From: Atkinsonella hypoxylon
Lineage: Eukaryota; Ascomycota; Sordariomycetes; Hypocreales; Clavicipitaceae
Direction: 5' to 3'
Assembly: GCA_000729835.1 (NCBI GenBank)
Contig: JFHB01000006.1
Coordinates: 124,001-188,000 of the forward strand
Length of the DNA: 64,000 nt
The notes under the pieces are model-generated. The model was not told the origin of the DNA. It saw only the letters and a program-made list of their open reading frames with translations, and did no database searches. Below, piece by piece: positions 1-10,663 of the stretch (positions are counted from its first letter, which is position 1; each line of letters opens with the position of its first letter). Made by a program: the position numbers and the translations under genes.

Positions 1-185
1 CGTTGGATGCTTTCAATAGTGGCTTCCACGGCGTCGGGCTCCTTTTCGTACAGCGCCAGCCCTTTGATCAGGTCCAGGATCACCGGTGCGTCTGCCTTTA
101 TGTGTTAGCCCTAATCGTGGCGTCTGCGTGAGGCGCGAATTGTACCTTCTCGCCGGGCGTGTCGGACCGTAGCTTTCGATACCAT
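1..185 (-). CDS. GNAT-family N-acetyltransferase, 5' part only
   Basis: N-terminal part of a Gcn5-related acetyltransferase of the small polyamine/diamine-acetyltransferase-like type; the gene runs off the left edge. Exon 1 is 146..185, the intron is 92..145 (54 bp, GT-AG, with GCTAAC as likely branch site), and exon 2 begins at 91. Splicing joins the ATG at 185 to a frame reading TVRHARREDAPVILDLIK and then LYEKEPDAVEAT, which is the beta1-alpha1 start typical of these enzymes (R.A...D...IL.LI..LA.YEK). The acetyl-CoA pyrophosphate loop (Q/RxxGxG/A) lies outside the window, so catalytic competence cannot be judged. The substrate is not determined; the family assignment is from general pattern recognition. 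Confidence 0.75.
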
Positions 186-789
186 TGTCACGGTGCTTCG
201 AGGTAGATGGTACGCAGATTGTCTGTAGAATCAGGAAGAACAAAAAAAAGTATACTTCAATTGAACGCCTGGAAATAGTCGTTTATGTTGAGAGAGCTTG
301 CCCCGCAAGGACAGTCACGCCAAGTCTGAATGTGTACCGGCGATGGCCATTATTCGGCGGGGAAGCGTCGTCGAGCACCTGCGCGCTTGTCCGGCCTTGG
401 GAAATTGACGAGGCGGTCCACATTGGAGGGGGTCCTAAATGGGGGAACCCGTTCGTGGGTACCCGTGGCAACTTTACACCTTACAAATGTGGTATGAGTG
501 ATGGGGTATCGGGAACATCGTCTCGTGGATACGTTATGAAAACGCAGAAATTCCAGAGATGAAACATGTGAATACATCTTTCGGTCTGAATGATGCCAGC
601 CAGGCCTGCTCAGAAAAGTTGAATATATGAAGCCATTTACACTATGTACTTGTGTCTTAGGCGATTCGAAAGACCCTTGATTATCGAACCACATCTAGCG
701 GCCTCGCAGATACAGTACAAGAGCAAGAACGACTACCGACAGGGCCCAATGGTTCCGATGCAACAGCCTAGCCGACAGACAGACAAGGT
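186..789. other. intergenic, no gene seen
   Basis: Shared space between the 5' end of the acetyltransferase and the 3' end of the MFS carrier. It holds short chance open frames only; none has a recognisable protein pattern or splice-consistent extension. Confidence 0.6.
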
Positions 790-2562
790 TCAAAGCAGGT
801 ACCGGTAGCTAGGATTCAAGTCGCCAAGAGCCAGCTTCTCCTCCTCCGTCAAGTGCTGCACATCCTGCTCCCCATCCCTACCACGATCACGGTTAGCCTT
901 CCGGCAGGCAAACCAGTAAAGCGCAGACGACAGGATAGTCAGGCAGCAGAATCCAATGCAGCTGCTATATCCAAGGCTGTAGTCAGACACGCCGGCCTTG
1001 TTCTGCTCGAAGACAAAGGCAGCAATGATGCCCCCCAGATTGCCAAAGCCGACCTGCCACGCGCTACCGACAGCCCGGCGATGATGGCCCCCCAGATTCA
1101 TGTTGAACCAACACACGACAATCGGCATGGCCGTGTAGGCGCCCATGGCAGCGAGGAAGAGCGCCGCATACTGCAGATCCCGCTTGTGGTCCACGGCGCA
1201 GAGGATGGCGAAACCAGCGATGGCAATGCAGGCGGAGATGATGGCGAAGAGCGCGCGGTGCTGGAGCCTGTCCGAGAGGAAGGCGACGATCATGGAGAAG
1301 GCAAAGGCCACGACCCAGGGGGGCACGCTGTGCAGCTGCGTCGCGGTCGCGCCGTAGCCGTAGCTCTTGAGGATGCTGGGCGCAAAGTAGGCGTAGCCAT
1401 AGGCGGGCACCACGAGGCCCAGGTACATGAGGCCGCCGAGGATGACCTTGTAGTCGCGGAAGACGTCGGCGACATCGCGGAGGGTGATTTTGCGCCCGAT
1501 GCCGGCCTTGCCCTGGTCGAGACGGAGCTTGGCGGCGATGTACTGGCGCTCGTCGTCGCGGAGCCACTTGGCCTGCTCGGGGAAGTTGGGCAGCAGGAAG
1601 AAGAAGAAGAAGCTGACGAGCACGGTGAAGGCGCCTTCGAGGATGAAGATCCAGCGCCAGCCGCTGTATCCTCGCATCCCGTCCATCTGGCCGATGGCAG
1701 CGGCGAGAAGGCCGCCGAAGGCGCCGGCAAGGGTCGTGCTGTTGAAGAAGAAGGAATATCGACGCTGGGCTTCATGGCGGCGGTACCACATGCCAATGAG
1801 GTAGAAAGCTGTGACGAGTGTGACGGTGATTAGTTTCAACACGGGGTTCACATTTATTTATATGGGAAAGGGGGGGGGGGGGGGTTTGTTTCTTCTTTTA
1901 ACATGTATTTGTTGAAAGAAAAAAAAAACCCCCTCTGAACATTTGCGCATACTCACCTCCGGGAAACATGCCCGTTTCAAAGAGGCCAAGGAAGAATCGC
2001 GCGGCCAGCAACCCAGCGTAGTTCTGAACAACACCTTGCAGCATCGTCGTCAGCCCAAACAGGAACATGTTGAGCGAGAGCCATGTAGATGGCTTGAACT
2101 TCTTGAGCAGGATATTCGAGGGGATCTCGAAGAGAACATAAGGCACGAAGAAGATGACGATGGCTGTGTTGAATCTCGACGGTGGGTGGAGCATGTCTAG
2201 ATCTTCTACCAGATGGTATATCTTGGCGTTGGCGATATTGACTCTATCTGTGCAGGGAAAAAAAAAAGGGAAATCCCGATCAGCAAAACCTGGTGCCTTT
2301 GCAGAAACGCTTTTTGACATGTTCATCGTCACGGGCCAGATTTTCTCATACCAAGAAACGCGAGCAGGTACATGATGCAGAGAAAGGGTATGACATGCAA
2401 GTCGACTTTCGTCATGAGGCGTCCATCTGTCGTGTGCGCCGGGCATTTAGCGTCGAGTTCCTCGTCCTCGGTCAACGTGCCATTCTGCGCATGTTGCTCC
2501 TCGCCAGCGGCACTCGACTGCTGGAGCACCTTGTCTATCTTCTCATGGGCAAAGGCTGTCAT
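790..2562 (-). CDS. MFS transporter, anion:cation symporter (allantoate permease/DAL5) family
   Basis: Plasma-membrane carrier of the major facilitator superfamily, most like fungal DAL5/TNA1-type permeases for organic anions (allantoate, nicotinate and similar); the actual substrate is not known. Exons: 2352..2562, 1957..2247, 790..1808; introns of 104 and 148 bp, the second holding a run of about 17 G. The spliced product is 506 aa, normal for the family. Landmarks: cytosolic charged N-terminus, then the first TM and the DRVNIANA stretch, FNTAIVIFFVPYVLFEIPSN (TM2-3), GLFETGMFPGAFYLIGMWY (TM5 region, rebuilt across intron 2), RRYSFFF, and GWRWIFILEG at the end of the N-terminal half. The C-terminal half has six more hydrophobic segments. 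Both introns restore exact family motifs, so the model is secure. Confidence 0.9.
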
Positions 2563-3199
2563 GGCGACGGGATCTGAGACTTCGCCTGCTCGAATGGATC
2601 AGGGGAGGAAAGCGTTGCCTGTAATGCGAGGATTTGTATTTCCGTTTTGCACCGAGGACAATTCGGAGACGCAGTGTGCAGGTATTTAGCAGCGGGCCTT
2701 GTTACACGGGAGATGAAAAGACAGCTGATCCTTAGTGGCGCGTGGGCATGTTCCGCTTGTTCATTAGTTATACTCACGGCAGTCCGAGATTTGGAGGCCA
2801 ACTGAGAAAAAGGAGAGATTCAGGGACGAAGCCAGGCGGAGAGAATTGCTTCTTTTCGTCCGGATGGGGCTGCTGACATGCTGACATTACCCGGTGGGCT
2901 AGCTAGCCAGCCTTGACCAATCATCACCAATACTTTTTTATTAGTTTCATCTGCTTCAAGGTCTTTATTGTTCCGGCCTTCTACTAAGCGCAAATTTTTT
3001 TTCGTCCGCACGTCCCCGGGGCCAGCTTGGTTAAAGGCTCGACTATACTCCCTCCCACTCTAGGCTTAGTTGCTGCTCCGGAGATGTCAGATGTGCCAGG
3101 TAATAAGGAAGGTAATTTAGTTATTGAGTAACTACGGAGTATCCGATGAATTTCGACCATCTTTCGGAAAAAAGCGATTACTCTTCGGAATGATCAAGG
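2563..3199. other. intergenic, upstream of the MFS gene
   Basis: Promoter side of the DAL5-type carrier. Contains one TACGGAGTA nonamer at 3133..3141. No gene seen. Confidence 0.55.
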
Positions 3200-3593
3200 T
3201 AACCCCATAGGTAGCAATATCGGCGACATCACACCAACCAGTCAATGGCTCATCTCGTCAACTATCCAATTTGGCCGAGGGCCTCCATATAGCGCCTGGC
3301 AGCAATATGACCTATCTAACTCCAGTTTGCCTTCTTTTGGTACGGTGGTCAACCACAAATCATTCTTGGGAAAGACTCAAGGACCTTGGTTCCCTATCGG
3401 ACAATGGTTTTGGAGGAGTTTATGGTACTTCCGATGGCTATCTATACGGCTCGGAAAACGTGAGTGGTGATATATATATAGGATTGCCATCAATGGCACT
3501 GGGCCTGCCGAGCTTGTTGCGGCAGGTCCGAAAACGTCCAGCCACGACGGTGCCAGATGTGCTAGTGCACTAAGCGATGAATAGAATACTTTC
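3200..3593 (+). pseudogene. decayed fragment of a DUF6923-like fungal domain
   Basis: No intact gene, but protein-like sequence in shifting frames. One frame from about 3352 reads NHSWERLKDLGSL then GGVYGTSDGYLYGSENVSGD, the look of the repeated blades in fungal secreted proteins that I associate with DUF6923. At 3469..3480 a GA(TA)5 run interrupts it: the expected continuation, INGTGPAELVAAGPKTSS then DGARC, is open in the next frame from about 3485 to a TAG at 3591..3593. Two fewer bases in the TA run would keep one frame. Upstream (3205..3350) a third frame is open without a clear match. No start codon or signal peptide is visible. Domain name from memory, moderate certainty; the frameshift is directly visible. 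Confidence 0.5.
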
Positions 3594-3795
3594 GAAGAAA
3601 TGTAAAGCTAACTGTTTCTTATTGTCGTCAACTTCAAGCACGAAGCTAGCATAATTTAGCATTGATTTAACTAGAAATGCAAGGTCACTGAGAATACCAA
3701 GATTTACATTACCAGGGATTTAGGCACGAAATATTGCATAAATCTATTCCTTAAGAATACTCGAATCAATATACAATGAAGCCGAGCCAATCCGT

Positions 3796-5306
3796 TTACT
3801 TGAACCATTCTCCCCTGACCCAGCGATTGACAAAGTCAAGCGCTGCTTCTGGTTGGTCGTAAGGAACCATGTGTCCTGCTTGGAAGACACGAAGGAAAGC
3901 AAGTCCATTGGCGTGCTTGATAGTACCGTACGACTTGCCTGAAGGAGCCTTCAACTCGGTATTCTTGGCGCTGTTGAAGGCGCCATGGCCCGGCCAGGCT
4001 AAAGCATTGGTCCAAGCCTGATTTCCAAGCCAATTGCAGATAAAGTCGCAGTCTCCAGCGTAAATTAAAACTGGTATCTCTTTCAAAAGCCCTGGAACCG
4101 CCTTTTGTGTTGCTCGGAACCAATCACCAGCTTGACTGAAGCCCATACTTACCTCGTAATTGCAGTTTTGATAGCGGCTGATCTCGCTGACCTCGACACC
4201 AAGCGTCTGCATAACTTCTCTTTTGTTCAGCCACTTTTCGATCCAGCCCTCTTCCTTATAACACAAGTCACTAGCATCGCAATTCTTTCGAATGTCATAG
4301 AGATTCAAGCCGGTTGTTCTTAATGGCATAAGCAGTGGTATATTACAGTCGTCGGTGACTCTTGAGCAGGAACTGTTACCGCCATCCTGGCAAGCCTTGA
4401 TACTACTCTGACATTGAGGGAGAGCATTCTTCATGGACTGACATGTCTTCTCGTCCAGAATGGCAGGTAGGCCACCCTTGCCACAGCCCATGGGCTCAAA
4501 ATTGGCGTATTGCGTGTATACATCGGTCAGCCCGTTGCCGATTAGAGCACTCTTCAGATTAATGTTGCGGTCTTTGTGAGAGAGAATCTCAGCAGCAAGT
4601 ATGGGAATATAATGGCCCGCATACGATTCGCCGGAAAGATGGAAGTCCTGCTTGGCGTATTCTGGAAATTGCTCGAAGAATAAAGTCATCAAAGCGTAGA
4701 CATCTTTTGCAGCAGCAGCAGTTGTAGCTACAGGCGTGTCGCTGTAGGAAAAGCCAGTGTTGACAGGCTGGTCGAGGAAAATGACGGAGGCGTTGCTATT
4801 CCAGGAGAACTCGTTGCGCACCAACTGTCCATTCTGGTTGATATGAGAAGGGCCCAGCTCCATGAACAGACCGAACATAGAAGAGCACCCAGGTCCACCA
4901 GTCAACCACAGGAAAACGGGGTCGTTCTTGGGATCGTTGCGAGATTCGAAGAACCCTTTGTAGGTGTTGGTCAAAAGTCCTTCTCAATGCAACATGATTG
5001 AATTCACTCACAGTAGAACAGGTGTTTGTCTGCGGAATCGTCGTCCAAGTAGCCACTATATTGTTTGACTTTGTCCACCCCGAGACTCGAAGGATCGACC
5101 TTATTGCCACGAAGAGCATAGTTGACAAGGTCGTCACCAAAGCCTTTGGATGACTTCACTTCGGAACCTTGTAGAACATAATGCCAGTCGCTATCAGGCT
5201 TTCGGAAAGATCGCCTGAGCGGTGGGATGGTGTCGGATGTCGAACTTGGTAGTGCTGATGTTGCTGAGGATAATGCCAGAAGCAAAGTTAATGAGAATAG
5301 CATCAT
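3796..5306 (-). CDS. serine carboxypeptidase, peptidase family S10 (carboxypeptidase Y-like)
   Basis: Secreted or vacuolar exopeptidase that removes C-terminal residues at acid pH. Exons 5012..5306 and 3796..4955; the 56 bp intron splits a Trp codon and splicing restores the family signature FYWFFESRNDP. Product 484 aa. Order: signal peptide (about 1-19), short propeptide, WLTGGPGCSS oxyanion/substrate-binding region (about 115-124), catalytic Ser near 209 in GESYAG, catalytic Asp in YAGDCDFICNW, catalytic His near 460 in AGHMVPYDQP. All three catalytic residues are present. Cysteines are numerous, as in CPY. The region before the catalytic domain is shorter than the roughly 100-residue propeptide of classical CPY, so it may be a paralogue rather than the vacuolar enzyme. 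Confidence 0.92.
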
Positions 5307-6655
5307 GGTTGCTCTGAGATGGCGATCTTGATGCGAGTATCTGTCTTTGGAGAATGGGTGTGAGTTTGCGTCATATGTTTAGAGAGTATAGCCCTATCAA
5401 GTCCAAATGACCACAACTCGTGCTTTTTGGAGTTGATCAACACGAGCCATCCCAGACTTGTAACACTGAATGGCCATGACATGGGTCGGCGTTTATGAAA
5501 CCTGGCTGACAAAGATCCCTCTTGCGAGATAAGACGACCTGCCGGCGTCTAGAGAGGAAGGTACGAGGTGCAGATCACTGCTGTGGATGGAGCTGGTACC
5601 AGAAGCGCTGCTTCCCAGATTATCAAGTGAAGCTTGAGAAGGAACTGCCGCGACCTTCCCAGTCATTCAAACAGCTCTTGCGCATGCAAAGAAATTGTCG
5701 GCGAAATCTGGATTTTTGCTGCCTTCAAAATATGCACCTTACATACAGCTTGAATTGGCGCGAGGTATCACAAGCCATCAACGAGACGTTTAAACTTCGG
5801 ACTCATCTGAGCAGAGGCGCATATGCCTAATTCGAAGCAGCATCTGTACCATGTCTCGGCTATGCCATCCATCCAACGTCGGACGACCACACTATGGCAT
5901 AAAAGCTTGACTTTGGGCGAGACGTGTGAGTAGTCTACTTGATTGGCTCCAAGCATATCCTTGCCATGCCTCATTTCTATCATCACCCGTACGAACCTTC
6001 TTTCCCAGTGCCGGTAAAGACGAACGACACTGTTTGAAAAAGGTAATGAATAGCCTATCACTACCCGGATGGGCAACCTCCCTGGCGAAATTGCACCTGC
6101 CTGACGACAATGACCTGCCTGGAGCAGAAGTCCCGACTTGGGGTTGCGCCCGACGCATGACGTAAAATGACGCTAGGCCTTGTAAGAAATCCGCTTAAGC
6201 GTCGTGGTAATCTTCCGAAGTTGCATTGCAATTGATTTTACAATTCTGCATGTAGCCAATCTCCAGCAACAACGGGGTCACGGGACCCACCCATGTTCCA
6301 ATATTTGTGGTACATATGCTGCAGTGACGTTCGCACTTCAATTGAAGTACCCTTAGTACCCACTTTGTCCTGATAGGTTTACTACCGGCCTACCTGGTGT
6401 TACCTTGGCACATTCAAAGGGATCAACAAATTCGAGCTCACCGGGTTTGATGATGCTGGCGCTTCGCAGGATTCCACAACAATTCTTTGCTCAATAATTC
6501 ACTGCGCGCCGTCACAGCTAAGGATCACCAATTCACATTCCACAATGTCCGCAAGAGTCACGCCATGCGAATACCCAGAAAATAGAAAGATATCAAATCA
6601 AAATGCTTCGCTAACATATGCTGAAATTATAGTCTCATGTTGAAATAATTGAGAT
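5307..6655. other. intergenic, 1.35 kb
   Basis: Upstream of the carboxypeptidase and downstream of the permease. Several open frames of 80-100 codons overlap on both strands, but none shows a domain, start context or splice pattern I can support. Contains one copy of a 25 bp dispersed sequence at 6266..6290 (separate entry). Confidence 0.5.
6266..6290. repeat. 25 bp dispersed intergenic sequence, copy 1
   Basis: GCAACA then A then CGGGGTCACGGGACCCAC. It matches 51846..51870 at 24 of 25 positions and the flanks do not match. The core GGGTCACGGGACCC is a near-palindrome. Function unknown. Confidence 0.6.
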
Positions 6656-8352
6656 TTATCGGACAGTCTCAACAGCTGCGCTCCCTGACGACTTCTCTAA
6701 AGGTTTTCTCAGAAAGTAACTCCTTTCCCAGCCGTCAATGTCGTCAACTATCGTCTCCCGCACAAGTTCGTACCTACCGATCTTGGGAAGAAGGATGGTC
6801 CAGATCAACCAGTACACGCCTCCGGCGCATAGAACGCCAAATCCGGCGACGCAGTGAATCCAGTAAGGGAGACTGTCGTAGACGCTCTGGCCACTCTCGG
6901 GAGGAACAAATGGGGCCACAACAAGATAAATGTTGCTGAGGAGGAAGAAGACGGTAACGGGAAGTGTGGCCTTGAGAGGTGGGTTCCAGTTCCGCTCGGT
7001 GCGGTTGCGGTAGAGATGGATGAGTGCACCAGCGACGAAGACGTTGATGATGGCTAGAGGGTACGAGATGAGGTTAAGCACGAAGTTGTATGCGTCACCA
7101 GCTGGAGGAGCAAGCACGGTAATCGCGGTGACCAGCCAGTGCTCGAAGAGACCAGCCAGAGGGGCGTTAAAGGGACGATTGCTGGCGAAGAAACGAGAAA
7201 AGGGTATAACACCCTCTCTTCCAAGCTCTTGAACCAGGCGTCCCTGCGAGAAAATGACACTCATGACGTTGCCGAAGGCTGAAAAAGCCACGAAGACGGA
7301 TAACGCGCGTTCGGCAGACTGTCCGAACATATTACGGAAGAGAGAAGCAGCGACGAGCCTCTTTGACTCGAGCATTTCCTGCTTAGACACACCAGCTAAG
7401 TAGGCCACGTTGGCCAGCATGTATAAGACGGAGATGGTGCCAATGGCCAGAGGAGCGGCGAATTTGAGGGTTCGAGCCGGGTTCTTGGTCTCGCTAAGAG
7501 CATAGTTGGCATTGCTGTAACCGACATAACTCCAGATGACGTTGTAAAGAGCTGTGACAACGCCGTACGCACTACCAGTCGTGCCTTGGAAAGGCTTGGA
7601 AAAGTTGTTGTTCTCTCGAACCTTCTTGAGGTTGGCCAGTGGTGAAATGACAATGAGGACGATGACGAGAATCTTGATGATCCCCAGAGCATTCTGCAGT
7701 CGGATACCCCATTTCAGAGCTGTGCCGTGGATCAGGAAAGCTGTGGTTAGACACGCCAAAGCAACGCCTCGCTGGTTCCACCTTGTGACTTCAACCTGCG
7801 CCGCATGCAAGATGTACTCGCCGAAGATGACTGAATTGCCGGCTGCCCAGCCCAGCAGCATGACATAGCCTGAGTAGATGCAGGTGGTGAGGAACTTGGG
7901 TCGGCGGTACACGAACTCGATGTAATTCTTCTCTCCACCGTTGCGCGGCAGTCCGGTTCCAAACTCCATGTAGACGGCCGTACCGGCGGCGGCAATAAGC
8001 ATGCCTACTAGCCATATCATGAGAGACAGACCAGGCGAGCCACATTGCGCGAGGATAGTGGCTGGCGTAGCGAAGATACCGGTGCCGATGATGCGGTTGA
8101 AGATGAGCAGGGAGGCGGACGGGATACCGATCTGGCGCTTGTTTTCGCGAGCTATTTCAAGCTGTCCTGGACGAGTTTGTTAGACAAAGTTAAGTATGGA
8201 GATCACAATCTAGACAGAACAAGTCCAGCACATTGATCAGATGGTCACGTACCATGCTCTGTGTCATGATGTCCCAAGCCAGAATCGCTACCAGGCTGAA
8301 CCGTAACCGTATCATCAGCCTTGGAGGCCCTTGGCCCAAGAACTCTATCCAT
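6656..8352 (-). CDS. APC-superfamily amino acid permease, high-affinity methionine permease (MUP1) type
   Basis: Plasma-membrane amino acid/proton symporter. Exons 8253..8352 and 6656..8166; the 86 bp intron has a CTTAAC branch site. Product 536 aa. After a hydrophilic N-terminus, the first helix region reads NRIIGTGIFATPATIL, the unwound-TM1 substrate motif (GTGIF) of the LAT/APC family, followed by about twelve hydrophobic segments; GYSNANYALSETKNPARTL is the conserved TM6-loop region. Overall pattern matches fungal MUP1/MUP3-like permeases better than the YAT (Gap1) family. Substrate is inferred from family only. The short C-terminal tail is hydrophilic, as expected for a cytosolic tail. 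Confidence 0.87.
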
Positions 8353-8711
8353 AGCGACTAGGACGCTCTATCGGATCGGAAAGAGAGCAGTATTCCCAAC
8401 GTTGGACAACCGAGATCGAGTCAAACAAAGATCATGCAGCGAACCCAAACTCCAGAAATCACCCAAAGCAAACAGCATACCCAAAACCTACAATGCAAAT
8501 CAGGACAACCAGCAGCCTTTATTTCCACGCCGAGCGGAAAGAACTCATTACCCACATCAAGCACATCATCTCACCAAAAATACAAAAGTGGAACGCAAAG
8601 CACTTAAAGCGCCGCAAACCCACAAAGAGGAACATCTTGACTCTTTTCCCATCTGTCAATGGTTCACGTCGGGTCTGTTAAATGATGCCATCGCACCCCT
8701 AGCTTGACGTT

Positions 8712-8715
<4 letters not shown>

Positions 8716-8742
<27 letters not shown>
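8716..8742. repeat. (AT)13 microsatellite
   Basis: Uninterrupted AT dinucleotide array about 360 bp upstream of the permease start codon. Confidence 0.9.
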
Positions 8743-9196
8743 ACTGGGTCAGGGCACGGTGCAAAAAGAACTCAACATGAAGGGGGGCTAAAAAAAAAAT
8801 CAATACGCGCTAAAACCTGATGACGCGATTTCAAACTCCCCTTTTAGCCTTTTATGAAAGAGACTCTCTGGCCAGCCAATAGGTGCCGTAGGAAGCCGTT
8901 TTAAGCTCTTTACTCTTGTTGGCGTGCTCGTTGGGGCCTGGAGCAGACATTGCGGGAGTGGAATTGGGATCGCGGCCAGGTGAGCTAGTCGCGCCACAGA
9001 ATTAACCTTGACTTACTGGAGAAACTCGAAATTACATTGCTGGGGAATAATGTACCTCATAATCTAGTAAGTGCAAGTGCCGTGTGTTCTTAGGATGGCT
9101 TACGAACTGCTTTCACATTAGTAATTTCACGACAGCCTACGATAAATCACTCAGTTTATCTACCGAGTATTACGTAATTCGCGCAAAACATACCTT

Positions 9197-9580
9197 GGCC
9201 CAAAACGGAAATAGTACCTTTACCTTGGCACATAAAATTTATATGCAAAGGCACCTCCTGCAATTCCTACAAATTCCTACATCTTAGTCTGCAAAATGCA
9301 CTATACTTTTTTACAATATTAAAGTCTTCAAGATGTTAAGAATAGTCTTTAAATCGCTAAAGGAGCATCTTTAAATCTTAGGTCTTCCTCTATCATCAAG
9401 GACAGTAGCTAAATATAGTGTGTTATAATTGTTTACAAAGCTATATAAAGAGAGTAGGGATTATGTTGCGATCGCAAGCCTTACAGCTGAACACATTAGC
9501 TAAGACGTAGGAATTATAGGAGGTGCCTCTATTCCGTATACATAAATTTATGTGCGCAGGTACTACTTCCGTTTTGGGCC
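9197..9580. mobile_element. 384 bp element with long imperfect inverted repeats (MITE-like)
   Basis: The left arm (9197..9287) and the reverse complement of the right arm (9500..9580) align over nearly their whole length: GGCCCAAAACGGAA, TAGTACCT, CACATAAA, GGCACCTCCT and ATTCCTAC blocks occur in the same order, separated by small indels. Both arms end outward in GGCC. The roughly 210 bp centre is AT-rich with no open frame. Size, long arms and lack of coding capacity suggest a non-autonomous inverted-repeat transposon; the AT-rich centre would fit decay by repeat-induced point mutation. I could not identify a target-site duplication, so the true ends are uncertain. Confidence 0.5.
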
Positions 9581-10108
9581 TATTTGCTGCTGCGTGTTCA
9601 ATAGGCAGTTGACCAATCATGACGAGGAGGCGGGAACATGGGAGTCATGACTTCTATTCAATCTTCCTATAAAAACAACTCTACTCATCTCCTTCACCCC
9701 GCCATCTATGTGGGGATTCACCATGCATTAATTTTAAGGGTGTCATAAGCTGTCGTAAGGAATATCTCTTCGGAGAATCGTCGTGTAGCGTCATCGGCGT
9801 CATGTAAAGAGTTCCCTTCCTGATTTCCCGGGCGTCCTAGTATGTCGCCTGATGGCACCCTGCTTTGGTCCTTTGCCCCCCGAAAAAATACAGAAATAAA
9901 AAATGTCGAAATATATATTATATAAGCGCCTTGCGGTATGCAAAAGTAGAGAAGTTAAAACCCCAAGGACAAATGCGCTATTAATAGTGCGAGTTTGAGA
10001 AAAGGATTGTAGGGCTTTCTTTTTTTTTTTTTTTTTTTGGATCCCATCAACTCGTTTCTAGGGTCAAACCACGTCCCACGTCCAGGTGAAGTTTGAAGGC
10101 TTCGTTTT

Positions 10109-10663
10109 CTAAGCGACAGCCTCCATCGACAAAATAGGAACGGGAGCGTCGACATGATCGCAAGTAATAGTGCGAGACGAGTAAGTCTGACCCGACTGCC
10201 AGTTTGGGTTCTTCCATTCGTCTTCCTTGCAATTGAGCGTCAGATTGGTGCCGCCCTGGGCCCAGAAGCGGGCACCCTCCGCGGGGCAGGTCCATGTCTG
10301 GTTGATCATGAGCTCTCCCGAAGGACGAGAAAAGGTAAAAGTAGATTCCGGCTCCGGTACGAGCTCCGTGCAGTTATAGATGAAGTTGCCGTAGAAGAAG
10401 TCACTGAGCTGGGTCGAGAAGCCATAACAAACGGACTTGAAGTTAAGAGCTTCGTTCTCGAGCGTGAAGTTGACGGAGCCATATGAGTTCTGGTGCGCGG
10501 GTGTGGAGAAGATGTATGAAGCTTGGTAGTCAAAGTCCTTGACCTGCCATTTCTTGACTTGCGACGACTTTTGCGTGCAGGTTTCTGGGTTGCGCGGGTC
10601 TTTGGTGGACGGGGCAGCCATGGCGGCGACGGCCAGGAGGAGGACTGAGGCGGAGACGTGCAT
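10109..10663 (-). CDS. small secreted protein, Alt a 1-like (AA1-like) domain
   Basis: Single-exon gene for 184 aa. The ATG at 10663 is followed by a clear signal peptide (MHVSASVLLLAVAAMAAP, cleavage near residue 17). The mature part begins with a Cys-containing segment, then KWQVKDFDYQASYIFS, a beta-rich body with four to five Cys, N-glycosylation sequons (NFT, NCT, NQT, NLT) and a WTCPAEG segment. This is the layout of fungal AA1-like secreted proteins related to the Alternaria allergen Alt a 1, which act outside the cell, sometimes on plant defence proteins; the activity of this member is unknown. A TATA-like TATAAGTA lies about 190 bp upstream of the ATG. The open frame continues further upstream, but that part lacks secretory character. 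Confidence 0.7.
   Translation of the reverse strand: MHVSASVLLLAVAAMAAPSTKDPRNPETCTQKSSQVKKWQVKDFDYQASYIFSTPAHQNSYGSVNFTLENEALNFKSVCYGFSTQLSDFFYGNFIYNCTELVPEPESTFTFSRPSGELMINQTWTCPAEGARFWAQGGTNLTLNCKEDEWKNPNWQSGQTYSSRTITCDHVDAPVPILSMEAVA

Larger units (their letters stand above)
8353..10108. other. intergenic, 1.75 kb, AT-rich in the middle
   Basis: Between the permease start and the end of the Alt a 1-like gene. Holds an AT dinucleotide run at 8716..8742 and an inverted-repeat element at 9197..9580 (both listed). Sequence around 9000-9500 is visibly AT-rich. A T19 run at 10020..10038 lies just past the next gene's stop. No coding gene seen. Confidence 0.55.

Noticed and set aside
853..1833. 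327-codon plus-strand open frame
   Set aside because: Exact antisense shadow of the DAL5-type transporter; composition (Glu/Asp/Gly/His runs) is that of a GC-rich reverse frame.
5522..6165. Overlapping 80-100 codon frames on both strands
   Set aside because: No start codon in good context, no shared splice-consistent model and no recognisable motif.
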